The notes beneath the pieces are model-generated. The model was not told the origin of the DNA and made no database searches. It saw only the letters and a list, made by a program, of their open reading frames with translations. Made by a program: the position numbers and the translations under genes. Of a stretch of 64,000 nucleotides of DNA, positions 17,073 through 25,015 are shown in pieces. The DNA is from JACNIZ01 sp964344765. Its GTDB lineage: Bacteria > Planctomycetota > UBA1135. Location of the stretch: NCBI GenBank assembly GCA_964344765.1, contig CAYFOM010000017.1, positions 25,231 to 89,230 of the forward strand, read 5' to 3'. Each line of letters begins with the position of its first letter. Within the stretch, counting starts at the first letter, position 1.

Positions 17073-17939
17073 TTGAGCAATTCATCGCCCCAATTTAATC
17101 CCACCCAATACAAAACAACCACGCTTGAGCAATGGGAAACCGCTGCCGAAGCTTGGCATCGGTGGGGTCCTTTGTTGACCGCTTGGTTAGGCGGACCGAC
17201 CGAGTCCATGCTGGACATGGCTAGTGTCGGCAAGGACAGCCATGTGTTGGATGTGGCCGCAGGTGCCGGCGATCAATCCATGCAAGTTGCTGCTCGGGTT
17301 GGAGCCGGTGGGCGAGTCTTAGCCACTGATTTGTCGCCGAGCATTTTGGAGTTCGCTGCTCATCGTGCTAAGGAAGCCGGCCATCAAAACGTCGAGACTT
17401 TGACCATGGATGGCGAGCAGTTGGATCAGCTCGACGCCGAGTCTTTTGACGCGGTGATTTCGCGCGTGGGTTTGATTTACTTTCCCGACCAGCAACGCGC
17501 GCTTGCAGGGATGAAGCATGTGCTCAAGCCGGGCGGCAAGGTCGCGGCAATGGTTTATTCCACCGCCGACAAAAACGAATTCTTCTCAGTACCGGTGTCC
17601 ATCATTCGCCGTCGCGCGCAATTGCCGCCGCCGCTACCGGGTCAACCGGGCCCGTTTAGCCTGGGCGGGGAAGGCGTGTTGGAAACGGCGTTTGCCGAAG
17701 CCGGCTTCCGCGACATACAAACGCAAGTCATTGATGCGCCGGTGCGGGTGTCGTCGGCAGCGGAATGTTTGCAGTTTGAAAAAGAATCATTCGGCGCGCT
17801 TCACCAAATGCTTGGCGGGTTGTCCGACTCGGAAAAGGATGAAGCCTGGGCCGAGATCGAAGAAAGCCTGAAGCAATACGAAGGCGATGACGGCTTTTGC
17901 GGGCCGTGCGAAATGATCGTCACCGTCGGCACTAAATAG
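17073..17939 (+). CDS. Class I SAM-dependent methyltransferase
   Basis: UbiE/COQ5-like methyltransferase of about 288 residues. The SAM-binding glycine loop is LDVAAGAGDQSMQVAARVG, followed by an acidic residue at the end of strand 2 (ATDLSPSILEFAA) and the LKPGGKVAAMVYS strand. The start is uncertain. The frame is open to a GTG at 17016, but that segment (MAHCASVHLSLSPPRKNKH) does not look like protein, and a TAGTGT hexamer lies inside it. TTG 17073 is my preferred start. The substrate is unknown; small-molecule or quinone methylation is the usual role. It overlaps the convergent cation transporter by 8 bases. Confidence 0.78.
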   Translation: MSNSSPQFNPTQYKTTTLEQWETAAEAWHRWGPLLTAWLGGPTESMLDMASVGKDSHVLDVAAGAGDQSMQVAARVGAGGRVLATDLSPSILEFAAHRAKEAGHQNVETLTMDGEQLDQLDAESFDAVISRVGLIYFPDQQRALAGMKHVLKPGGKVAAMVYSTADKNEFFSVPVSIIRRRAQLPPPLPGQPGPFSLGGEGVLETAFAEAGFRDIQTQVIDAPVRVSSAAECLQFEKESFGALHQMLGGLSDSEKDEAWAEIEESLKQYEGDDGFCGPCEMIVTVGTK

Positions 17940-18804
17940 GGTCGGCGTGCACGATGACTTGGCAGCGCGGCAAGTTGGATTGAATCACCTTGCTGACCTC
18001 TTCTGCCAAGTCATGGGCTTCGACGAAGCTGAGGTCGTGTTGAATCTCGAGGTGTAAATCGACGAACACCTCGGTGCCCGACATGCGCGTGCGCAGATCG
18101 TGAAAGCCCTTCACCTTGGGCGCGAACTGCAGCACCGAAGTCAGAATTGCCGACTCTTCGGACGGCTCCAATCCCTTGTCCATCAAGTGGTCCGTTGCGC
18201 TTGCAAAGACCTCGCGCGCGGTATTCAGAATCAACAGCGAGATGCCAAGACCGATCGCAATATCTGGCCATACCGCGCCGTCGAGCAAATAATGCACACC
18301 CAAGCCGGCAACCACGCTGATGTTCATCAGCAAGTCGCTGGCGTAGTGCGCGCTATCCGATTCCAGCGCCGGCGATCCGGTCTCGCGAGCAACGTGGCGC
18401 AATCGTTTGATCAGCCAAACCGTCACAAACGAGCTGATCACCATGACGACAATACCGACCATCGGCATTTCAATGGTTGCCTCGTCCAAGACCGCGCGCC
18501 GAATCGTGTGGTAGGCCAAGCCCAAGCCCGACACCAAGATCAGAACCGACTGCAGCAAACTGGCAACCGATTCGGCTTTGCCGTGACCATAAGGGTGGTC
18601 GGCGTCGGCGGGGCGGGCGGCCGCTGTTACTGCCCACAGCACGACCAACGAGGCCAACATGTCCAAACCTGAATCCAAGGTGGAGCCTAGGACGCCGGAG
18701 GATCCGGTGATCAGAAACGACACCAACTTGAATAGGAACAAGCCTCCGGCAACCTGCACCGTGGTGCGGGCGGTCCGGGTTTGCAGCGTGTCCGTGGAGC
18801 TCAT
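17932..18804 (-). CDS. Cation diffusion facilitator transporter
   Basis: Proton-coupled divalent metal exporter of 290 residues with six helices and a C-terminal cytoplasmic ferredoxin-like domain. The metal-site residues are intact: SGLDMLAS in helix 2 with HPYGHGKAES after it, and SAHYASDLLMN (H-x3-D) in helix 5. The C-terminal HDLRTRMSGTEVFVDLHLEI matches the CDF dimerisation domain. Zn2+, Fe2+ or Mn2+ are all possible cargo. A second, different CDF gene lies at 44886-45833. Confidence 0.9.
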   Translation of the reverse strand: MSSTDTLQTRTARTTVQVAGGLFLFKLVSFLITGSSGVLGSTLDSGLDMLASLVVLWAVTAAARPADADHPYGHGKAESVASLLQSVLILVSGLGLAYHTIRRAVLDEATIEMPMVGIVVMVISSFVTVWLIKRLRHVARETGSPALESDSAHYASDLLMNISVVAGLGVHYLLDGAVWPDIAIGLGISLLILNTAREVFASATDHLMDKGLEPSEESAILTSVLQFAPKVKGFHDLRTRMSGTEVFVDLHLEIQHDLSFVEAHDLAEEVSKVIQSNLPRCQVIVHADPI

Positions 18805-18924
18805 GGCAAAAATTTGACCTTGGGTCGGAAGATTCCGGCGCGAGGCCGTTGAATCTTAGGCGATGATGGGCGTCGGCAGAGCGGGGGCTGAAACCGGAGC
18901 TCTGCGCCAGGATACTTTAGGACG

Positions 18925-20598
18925 ATGCCGCGTGCTTCCCACCCCGGTGCTGGTTCCGGCCAGCTTTTGCCGCCCTGGTTATGGGCGGTGCTGGGCGGAG
19001 TATTGGTGGTGCTGATGTACTTGGTTTTGGGCAGCGACCCGGAGCCGGTCGACATCTTGGAGCCGGCGCAAACCGAGGGGCAAAGCGGTTCCGGGGACGA
19101 TAACGGCGAAGATTCGAACCTCGATGAGGCGGTGGTCGAAAATGAGCCGACCCCCACTTGGGTAGACGGTCCGCTCGTTGCTGAGTTACGGTTTTTAGGC
19201 GGATTCGAGCAAGAAAAAATCCGTCCCAAGCGCGCCGGCCGCCTGGAAGGGCGGATTTTGAACCACAAAAACGAAGGCATCAGCGGCGTGCGGCTGAGCA
19301 TTGTCGGCGGACCCCAGGACGGTTGGAGCACACTAAGCAAGGACGGAGGTCGATACTTCTTTCCTGAGTTGCTGCCGGGTACGCACTACTTTGAGCTCGA
19401 TATCCCCGGCATGGGCCGAGCTGTGCGCAGTCAGCGGGTGAAGATGAGCGGGTCCACTCAACGAGACTTTTTGGTTGCGCCGAAGATGGGAGTGGAGTTG
19501 GCGATCTTTGATCACGAGAACAAGAAGCTTGAGGGTGCAAAGATCATTGCCGACTTGAATGGCCTGGAGACCCTGACCGATGAACACGGCATTGGACGAT
19601 TGCATGGCGTCGTTGGTGGCGATCGAGTTTTGGTCACCGTGCGCGCCGAAGGCCATGTGCCCGTTCGAGTTGAGTTGAACTTGCGCACCCAACCTTCAAA
19701 TTCCGAACCCATCGCGGTTCCGCCACTACCCAAAGGCGGTTTGATTCAAGGTGTGGTGCGCTCTTGGCCGGGTAACCCGTTGCCGCAGGTCAGCATCGTG
19801 CCGCGCAGCGATCGCATCGGCAGTCATCGTTACGCTTGGGAAACTTGGCAGGGTGTTGCCGTCGATCCGGATGGACGTTTCCGTTTGGAGAACGTGCCGA
19901 CCAGCCACTTGCTCGATATCCGCGTTTTCCACCCTCGCGGCGTTTGTGATCCGGCTCACCGCGCGGTCCGCCCAACCAAAGAGGTGCCGACCTCGCTGAG
20001 CTTTGTGATTAAGCGCGGTGTCGGTCACATCAAAGGCCAAGTGCTCGACGCCGACGGCAACCCTATACCCAAAGCGCAACTGGTTTTGGAAAGCGCCGAC
20101 CCGGCGGCGATGTTGGGGCGGATTTACCCCGGCCTGGAGAAGGTGCCGTCGGTCACTCAATTGCCGGTGCCGGCTGCATTGCGTCGTGAACTGCGCGCCG
20201 ACTCGCGCGGACGTTATGAATTTGCCGTCGGTGACCACCCGCAGGGCACCGGTTCGTTGGTTTTGACGGCGTCGGCTCCGGGATATCAGCCGCGGCGGGT
20301 GGCAATTACTCGCGCTCACGAAAACTTGAAGCTGCGCTTACTGCGAGAGGATCGTTCCGGGGTCATCGAGTTGGAATTACCCAAGCCATCGGTGGAGGCC
20401 GGGGCGCCATCACCGGAGGTGACTTGGTACTTGGATGGCAGTTTGGCCGAGGAGCAAAAAGGGTATTCTGTAGAGGGCGTGGCTTTGCAGGGGCTTCCCG
20501 TCGGCATGTATGAGCTGGTCGTGCGGAGCGCAGACCGTGTTTTATTGCAGCGGTCGGAACTGCGAATCAGTGGGCGCCAACGGTTGACGCTGGAATAG
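18925..20598 (+). CDS. Membrane-anchored CarboxypepD_reg-type repeat protein
   Basis: A 557-residue protein with one N-terminal membrane helix (about 15-33, LPPWLWAVLGGVLVVLMYLVL). A long extracytoplasmic part of beta-sandwich repeats follows, with typical phrases LEGRILNHKNEGISGVRLSI, GGLIQGVVRSWPGNPLPQVS and IKGQVLDADGNPIPKAQLVL. These are the carboxypeptidase-regulatory or prealbumin-like folds common on planctomycete exported proteins. An acidic stretch (about 50-75) precedes the first domain. No catalytic motif is seen. It probably acts as a cell-surface structural or carbohydrate-contacting protein. Confidence 0.72.
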   Translation: MPRASHPGAGSGQLLPPWLWAVLGGVLVVLMYLVLGSDPEPVDILEPAQTEGQSGSGDDNGEDSNLDEAVVENEPTPTWVDGPLVAELRFLGGFEQEKIRPKRAGRLEGRILNHKNEGISGVRLSIVGGPQDGWSTLSKDGGRYFFPELLPGTHYFELDIPGMGRAVRSQRVKMSGSTQRDFLVAPKMGVELAIFDHENKKLEGAKIIADLNGLETLTDEHGIGRLHGVVGGDRVLVTVRAEGHVPVRVELNLRTQPSNSEPIAVPPLPKGGLIQGVVRSWPGNPLPQVSIVPRSDRIGSHRYAWETWQGVAVDPDGRFRLENVPTSHLLDIRVFHPRGVCDPAHRAVRPTKEVPTSLSFVIKRGVGHIKGQVLDADGNPIPKAQLVLESADPAAMLGRIYPGLEKVPSVTQLPVPAALRRELRADSRGRYEFAVGDHPQGTGSLVLTASAPGYQPRRVAITRAHENLKLRLLREDRSGVIELELPKPSVEAGAPSPEVTWYLDGSLAEEQKGYSVEGVALQGLPVGMYELVVRSADRVLLQRSELRISGRQRLTLE

Positions 20599-20643
20599 CT
20601 CGGCGAGGGACTGACTCGGTCGGCTGTACTTTTTGCGGCCTGC

Positions 20644-20656
20644 TAGAATTCGCGCC
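20644..20656 (+). promoter_or_regulatory. Candidate leaderless -10 element of hutH
   Basis: TAGAAT at 20644-20649, preceded by TGC (extended -10 style), lies seven bases before the ATG at 20657. No ribosome binding sequence is present, so transcription probably begins at the start codon. Confidence 0.5.
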
Positions 20657-22189
20657 ATGCGCGTAGTCCCCCTGGGTGAAAATTTGTCCGAAGAGGTGTT
20701 GTTGGCGGTTGCCAACGGCGCCGAGTTGAAGCTGCGGATTAGCCGCACCGCGTTGGCGAACATCAAAGCGGCGCGCGAGGCGGTGGAGGCCATTGTTGCC
20801 AAAGGCAGGCCGGTTTATGGCGTCAACACCGGCTTTGGTGCGCTGGCATCCGAAAGCATCGACGCTAAGGACACCGGCACCCTTCAACGCAATTTGCTGC
20901 TGTCGCACGCGGTGGGATGTGGCGATGACCTGCCCACTCCGGTGAAACGCTTGGCATTGCTGTTGCGCATTCATTCGATGTGCCAGGGCGTCAGCGGCGT
21001 TCGTCCGCAGGTTGTGCGCTGGTTGGTGCGGTTGTTTGAATCCGGGTGGTTGCCACGCGTGCCGGAAAAAGGATCGGTAGGGGCGTGCGGTGATTTGGCA
21101 CCGCTGGCGCATTTGGCGCTGCCGTTGATTGGTGCCGGCGAGATGATTTCGCCAGCCGGCAAGCAGGTCAAAACCGCCACTGCGCTGAAAAAAATCGGTC
21201 TGGAACCGATGGAACTCGCGGCCAAAGAAGGATTGGCGTTGATCAACGGCGTGCAGATCTCCAACGCAATCGGCTTGGCCGCATTGGCCGGCTTGCGCAA
21301 CATCTCCGGAGTTGCCGACGCCGCCGGCGCGCTTTCGGTCGAAGGTTTGATGGGCAGTCATCGGCCCTTTGATCCGCGCGTGGTCAAGGTGCGGCCGCAT
21401 CCAGGCGCCGTTGCCACGTCGAAGAATCTGCGCAATCTGTTGGCCAAGTCGCAGGTCAAGCATGCGCATGTGGATTGCAGTCGGGTGCAGGACCCGTATA
21501 GCTTCCGATGCATGCCGCAGGTGCATGGTGCGGCCAAAGACGCGGTTGCTCATTTGGGCGAAGTATTGGTGCGCGAGGCGCAATCGGCGACCGACAACCC
21601 ACTGGTTTTCCCGAACAAGGGCGACTCGATTTCGGCCGGCAACTTTCACGGCCATCCCATTGCCATGCCGTTGGATTATGCCGCCAATGCTTGCTGCGCT
21701 TGGGGCAACATTTCCGAGCGCCGCACCAGCGAGTTGATCCATCCGGCGATGTCGGGCTTGCCGGCGTTTCTGACGCCGAAGCCGGGGCTGAATTCCGGTT
21801 TGATGATTCCGCAGGTCGTCGCTGCGGCGCTGATTAGCGAAAACAAGATCTTGGCTCACCCGGCCAGCGCCGATTCGGTGACCACCAGTGCCGACCAGGA
21901 AGATCATGTGTCGATGGCCAATCATGCGGCGCGCAAATTGCGTCAAGCAGTTTGGAACACCGAACGTGTGCTTGCCATTGAGTTATACACCGCTGCGCAG
22001 GCGCGCGAGTTTCGCCCTGAATTGAAGGCCGGAACCGGTGCTCAAGCGGTATACAAGTGCATCCGCAACAACATTCCGCCGCTGAAAGAAGACCGTTATC
22101 TCGGCACTGAGCTAGATCGTTTGCACGATCTGGTTGCGTCGGGTTCGATTTTGGCCGCCGCCGAAACCGCGGTGGGCAAGCTGCAATAA
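20657..22189 (+). CDS. hutH: Histidine ammonia-lyase with Ala-Cys-Gly cofactor triad
   Basis: Aromatic amino acid lyase of 510 residues; HAL makes urocanate and ammonia from histidine. The family motifs are present: VYGVNTGFGALAS (catalytic Tyr), LQRNLLLSHAVG (His after SH, typical of HAL), QDPYSFRCMPQVHGA (Arg) and QEDHVSMANH (Glu). The MIO prosthetic group normally forms from Ala-Ser-Gly, but here the sequence is GSVGACGDLAPLAH with Cys144 at the Ser position. The S143C mutant of Pseudomonas HAL is known to be active, so this protein could still form MIO. No hutU, hutI or hutG is nearby. ATG 20657 is chosen over an upstream TTG because of the -10-like TAGAAT. Confidence 0.9.
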   Translation: MRVVPLGENLSEEVLLAVANGAELKLRISRTALANIKAAREAVEAIVAKGRPVYGVNTGFGALASESIDAKDTGTLQRNLLLSHAVGCGDDLPTPVKRLALLLRIHSMCQGVSGVRPQVVRWLVRLFESGWLPRVPEKGSVGACGDLAPLAHLALPLIGAGEMISPAGKQVKTATALKKIGLEPMELAAKEGLALINGVQISNAIGLAALAGLRNISGVADAAGALSVEGLMGSHRPFDPRVVKVRPHPGAVATSKNLRNLLAKSQVKHAHVDCSRVQDPYSFRCMPQVHGAAKDAVAHLGEVLVREAQSATDNPLVFPNKGDSISAGNFHGHPIAMPLDYAANACCAWGNISERRTSELIHPAMSGLPAFLTPKPGLNSGLMIPQVVAAALISENKILAHPASADSVTTSADQEDHVSMANHAARKLRQAVWNTERVLAIELYTAAQAREFRPELKAGTGAQAVYKCIRNNIPPLKEDRYLGTELDRLHDLVASGSILAAAETAVGKLQ

Positions 22190-22198
22190 GGTGCTGAT

Positions 22199-23041
22199 TT
22201 GATTCTGCTCATTCTTGCTTCGCTGATTTGGTCCTTCTCATTCGGGATCATCAAGGAGCAGATTGCAGACCAAGATCCATCGTTTAATACGATGGTTCGA
22301 TTGGCGTTGGCCTTTGCGGTCTTTTTGCCATTCTTGCGCCAGAAGTTCAATCGCTTCGCTTTGCAACTGGTGCTGATCGGCGCGGTGCAATACGGCGCGA
22401 TGTACATCTTTTTATTCCAGTCCTTCGCCTATCTAGATGCCTACGAAGTCGCGCTATTCACCATTTTGACTCCATTTTGGGTGCTTTTGCTCGCCGATCC
22501 TAAGCACTTGACTCGAGGCTTAATCCCGGTGGCTTTAGCCATCGCCGGCGGCGCCGTCGTGCGGTATTCGGGTGATCAAAACTTCAACTTCGACACCGGA
22601 TTTTTGTATTTGCAGCTAGGCAACCTTTGCTTTGCTTTCGGCCAAGTGCAATACCGTCGTTTGCTCAAAAACCACCACAGCGATTCCGGCAGCCATGCCG
22701 ACGTCAACTGTTTTGCCTGGCTGTTCCTCGGCGGTTTGCTCGTTGGTGTCGCCCGCTGGGTTTGGTTGGACATGCCAATGAAGCCGACCACGCTGCAAAC
22801 CTGGGGCGCTTATGTTTACCTAGGCGTCGTTGCTTCCGGCCTAGGCTTCTTTTTCTGGAATAGCGGTGCAAGAAAAGTCACCGCGTCGCGCTTAGCTGTA
22901 GCCAATAATTTAAAAGTACCTCTAGCCGTTGCCGTGTCGCTGATCGTATTCGGCGAACAAATCGACGCCATTCGCCTGGGGATCGGTGGGGCGCTAGTAA
23001 TTCTGGCGATGCTGCTGCGCCCCAAGGCGTCGGTAGCTTAA
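22199..23041 (+). CDS. EamA/DMT superfamily transporter
   Basis: Integral membrane protein of 280 residues with about ten helices arranged as two EamA repeats, the layout of drug/metabolite and amino-acid exporters. The first helix LILASLIWSFSFGIIKEQI and the end SLIVFGEQIDAIRLGIGGALVILAM are typical. The start is a TTG at 22199 with AAGG eight bases upstream. It sits nine bases after hutH, so it is probably co-transcribed and may move histidine, urocanate or a related compound. That link is inference from position only. Its TAA overlaps the stop of the convergent small gene in the shared sequence TTAA. Confidence 0.82.
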   Translation: MILLILASLIWSFSFGIIKEQIADQDPSFNTMVRLALAFAVFLPFLRQKFNRFALQLVLIGAVQYGAMYIFLFQSFAYLDAYEVALFTILTPFWVLLLADPKHLTRGLIPVALAIAGGAVVRYSGDQNFNFDTGFLYLQLGNLCFAFGQVQYRRLLKNHHSDSGSHADVNCFAWLFLGGLLVGVARWVWLDMPMKPTTLQTWGAYVYLGVVASGLGFFFWNSGARKVTASRLAVANNLKVPLAVAVSLIVFGEQIDAIRLGIGGALVILAMLLRPKASVA

Positions 23042-23346
23042 TCTTCGGATTCTTCGTCTTCGTCTACGTCTTCGCGTAGCATCTCCAACAACCCAACCTT
23101 GTCGCCTAAGGTCAGGATTTTTCGTTCGACGAGCAATTCAATCACCGCGCCCAAACAGATCTGTAGCTGTTCGTTTTCCTCTTGCAGGTCGGCAATCAAC
23201 TTGTCTTGGTCTTGATCGATTTGATTTTTTACGATCACTCGCCGGCGCCGACGTCTACGCAAACGGCGCTTTTTTAAACGGTCTTGTTCATGTTGGCGTT
23301 GTTGCTGCAACGACAGGAGAAGCAGGGAATTCGATGAGAGAGACAT
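23038..23346 (-). CDS. Arg-rich coiled-coil small protein, unknown
   Basis: A 102-residue hypothetical protein. It has a Gln/Leu N-terminus, a run of basic residues at about 25-37 (KKRRLRRRRRRRV), a predicted coiled coil (about 40-80, with DKLIADLQEENEQLQICLG) and an acidic tail (DVDEDEESED). The polarised charge layout suggests binding to nucleic acid, polyphosphate or an acidic partner. It is the last gene of a tight minus-strand cluster, two bases after the methyltransferase-like gene. I do not recognise a family. Confidence 0.6.
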   Translation of the reverse strand: MSLSSNSLLLLSLQQQRQHEQDRLKKRRLRRRRRRRVIVKNQIDQDQDKLIADLQEENEQLQICLGAVIELLVERKILTLGDKVGLLEMLREDVDEDEESED

Positions 23347-23348
23347 GT

Positions 23349-24017
23349 CTAAATTTTCTCGGAATCAGCGTACAAGTATTTCAGATCGGGCTTTTCGGTT
23401 GCGTAGTAATGGATCCAAATATAGGCGTGATTGAATGCGGCCGCCAACAGCGCAGCTTGGGATTGCAGAAAAATCGCGATGGACCAAAGCGCCAGAAAGC
23501 CGAAGGTGTACATCGCATTGTTGTTCCAACGGAAGGCGCCCTCGTGAACCAGCGGAAGCCGTCGGTAATGGGAATGAAAGTGATCGGCTCCGGCTGCTCG
23601 TTGGAAGCCAAAATGTTTGCGCACGCTGTCGAGAGTGTACAAGGCGGGGGCGGCGAATAAGAGACCGAGCGAGTGGCGCAGTTGGCGGAACATTGGCATG
23701 CTTCCGCTGTCGATGGCGGCTAACCACACCAAGCTGACGACTCGGCCGATCAACAGTGCGAAGAAAATGGCTAGGTATGTGGAATAGCCAATCTTGCGAC
23801 TGGTCCAGCCTGATTGAAGCTCCAGCCTCCAACTCAACCAAACAAACACTTGGTGAGCAATCGGAATGGCAAGGGTGAGCCAGAAGATTCCGGGATGCGG
23901 TTGCTCCATCCCAAGCCAAAGCCAGGTGGTGACCGCCAGCAGTAGAAGCAATCCCAGCGCATGAATTCTCAACCCTGCGGTCAGTTTTGGAGGCGTTGTT
24001 GGGCGACCTGAATTCAT
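23349..24017 (-). CDS. Isoprenylcysteine/phospholipid methyltransferase-like membrane protein
   Basis: A 222-residue membrane protein with about five helices. The C-terminal sequence HAYIWIHYYATEKPDLKYLYAD resembles the SAM/substrate motif of the ICMT/PEMT methyltransferases (HYY-TEKPD-xxxY). A lipid or small hydrophobic molecule is the likely methyl acceptor. A second frame on the same strand (23365-24021) is open over the same region but is not hydrophobic and lacks this motif, so I reject it. It belongs to a four-gene cluster with two unknown proteins upstream and the Arg-rich protein downstream. Confidence 0.62.
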   Translation of the reverse strand: MNSGRPTTPPKLTAGLRIHALGLLLLLAVTTWLWLGMEQPHPGIFWLTLAIPIAHQVFVWLSWRLELQSGWTSRKIGYSTYLAIFFALLIGRVVSLVWLAAIDSGSMPMFRQLRHSLGLLFAAPALYTLDSVRKHFGFQRAAGADHFHSHYRRLPLVHEGAFRWNNNAMYTFGFLALWSIAIFLQSQAALLAAAFNHAYIWIHYYATEKPDLKYLYADSEKI

Positions 24018-24035
24018 GCAATTGCTCCGCCGTGA

Positions 24036-24485
24036 TTACGGCGTCTTTCCAAAGAGCAGTTCTTCCCCCAAGCCATCGACTTCACGCCAGCTCAGTTTTT
24101 TGGCGGCTATCCAAGCGAAGTTGTCGCGGTCAGGCAGGTCTGGATTCCAGTTGGAATCCGGCGACCAATAAATGAGGTCTTCGCGGATGAGCAGCGAGGC
24201 TTCCAAGATGATGGAGTCGCAGTTATCCGGCGTCGGCACCCAATGCATGATCACCACTTCCTCAAACATCATTTCGATGACCGAAGGATCGCGAAATTGG
24301 CGTTGAATGCGGAACCGAATTCGCGTGTCTAAGCCGCCGGGTACGTTCATCGCTAGGTTTTTCGCTACCCAGGAATCGGTCCAAAGATGGGCTTCACGCA
24401 CACAACCGTCGTGGAAGTTGCCAAAGCGGTTCATCAAATGTTCGATGTCGCTTTGATCGCGGACCGGGATCCAAGGATTACTCAT
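24036..24485 (-). CDS. Conserved-looking hypothetical protein
   Basis: A 149-residue soluble protein, Trp- and acid-rich, beginning MSNPWIPVRDQSDIEHLMNR with FGNFHDGCVREAHLWT near the start. No signal peptide or membrane helix is seen. The FHDGCVRE segment recalls small proteins found in polymorphic toxin-immunity neighbourhoods, but I cannot assign a family. It overlaps the upstream 24478-24960 gene by 8 bases, so the two are likely translated together. Confidence 0.6.
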   Translation of the reverse strand: MSNPWIPVRDQSDIEHLMNRFGNFHDGCVREAHLWTDSWVAKNLAMNVPGGLDTRIRFRIQRQFRDPSVIEMMFEEVVIMHWVPTPDNCDSIILEASLLIREDLIYWSPDSNWNPDLPDRDNFAWIAAKKLSWREVDGLGEELLFGKTP

Positions 24486-24960
24486 TCGGGGATAGGTCGG
24501 CGAGGTCTATAGGCCATGCCTTGCCTTCACGATCGAGGGCGGCCATCGAACGATATTGCGCAGCCAACCACTCCTCGATGGGGAAAAATGCTTGCACCGT
24601 TGCGTTTGGCGGAATCGATAACGCGGCCAACTGCTGTCGGGCAGATTTTTCGTCGCTCGGATCGATTGCCATCTCACCCAAGCGATGGGGAATGGGGAAG
24701 CAGCGCTGACCTTTGGCGTCGCGTGCTTCGATGGCGGCAAGCAGAACTTTGTCTTTGCCTAGATTGGTCAGCGATACCACCAAGTTGTCGTCAACGACTC
24801 GAGCCGACGTGGCAATTGGGCCTAGGCCGGAGCTGATTCCGCCTTTGCGAAAAAGCCATGAAATCAGGCTTTCGATGCCGTTTTCAGCCAAAAACATGAA
24901 TCCGACCACCAGCAACGCTCCAGCGACGAGCACAATTGTGACGATGGTTTGTAGATCCAT
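24478..24960 (-). CDS. Single-pass membrane protein, unknown
   Basis: A 160-residue protein with one N-terminal membrane helix (about 6-26, IVTIVLVAGALLVVGFMFLA) and a soluble domain that reads like a small beta-sandwich (VVDDNLVVSLTNLGKDKVLLAAIEA). The C-terminus is acidic. First gene of a minus-strand cluster running to 23038. TAGAAT lies six bases upstream of the ATG with no Shine-Dalgarno sequence. No family recognised. Confidence 0.62.
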   Translation of the reverse strand: MDLQTIVTIVLVAGALLVVGFMFLAENGIESLISWLFRKGGISSGLGPIATSARVVDDNLVVSLTNLGKDKVLLAAIEARDAKGQRCFPIPHRLGEMAIDPSDEKSARQQLAALSIPPNATVQAFFPIEEWLAAQYRSMAALDREGKAWPIDLADLSPNE

Positions 24961-25015
24961 GGATTCATTCTACAATTGAATATCCGCCACCGAACAAGAG
25001 CCGGGAGGCTCCTGA
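24961..25015. promoter_or_regulatory. Overlapping divergent -10 elements
   Basis: The sequence ATTCTACAAT (24967-24976) gives TAGAAT on the minus strand, six bases before the ATG at 24960, and TACAAT on the plus strand about 40 bases before the GT2 start. The two -10 hexamers overlap by two bases, so polymerase could not occupy both at once. The plus-strand gene has a leader with GGGAGG as ribosome binding site, while the minus-strand one looks leaderless. Confidence 0.5.

Noticed and set aside
20657..23041. A histidine utilisation operon
   Set aside because: Only hutH is present; the adjacent DMT transporter is not a known Hut component, so an operon function is unproven.
23365..24021. Alternative same-strand frame over the membrane methyltransferase-like gene
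   Set aside because: It lacks hydrophobic helices and the TEKPD motif seen in the 23349-24017 frame.
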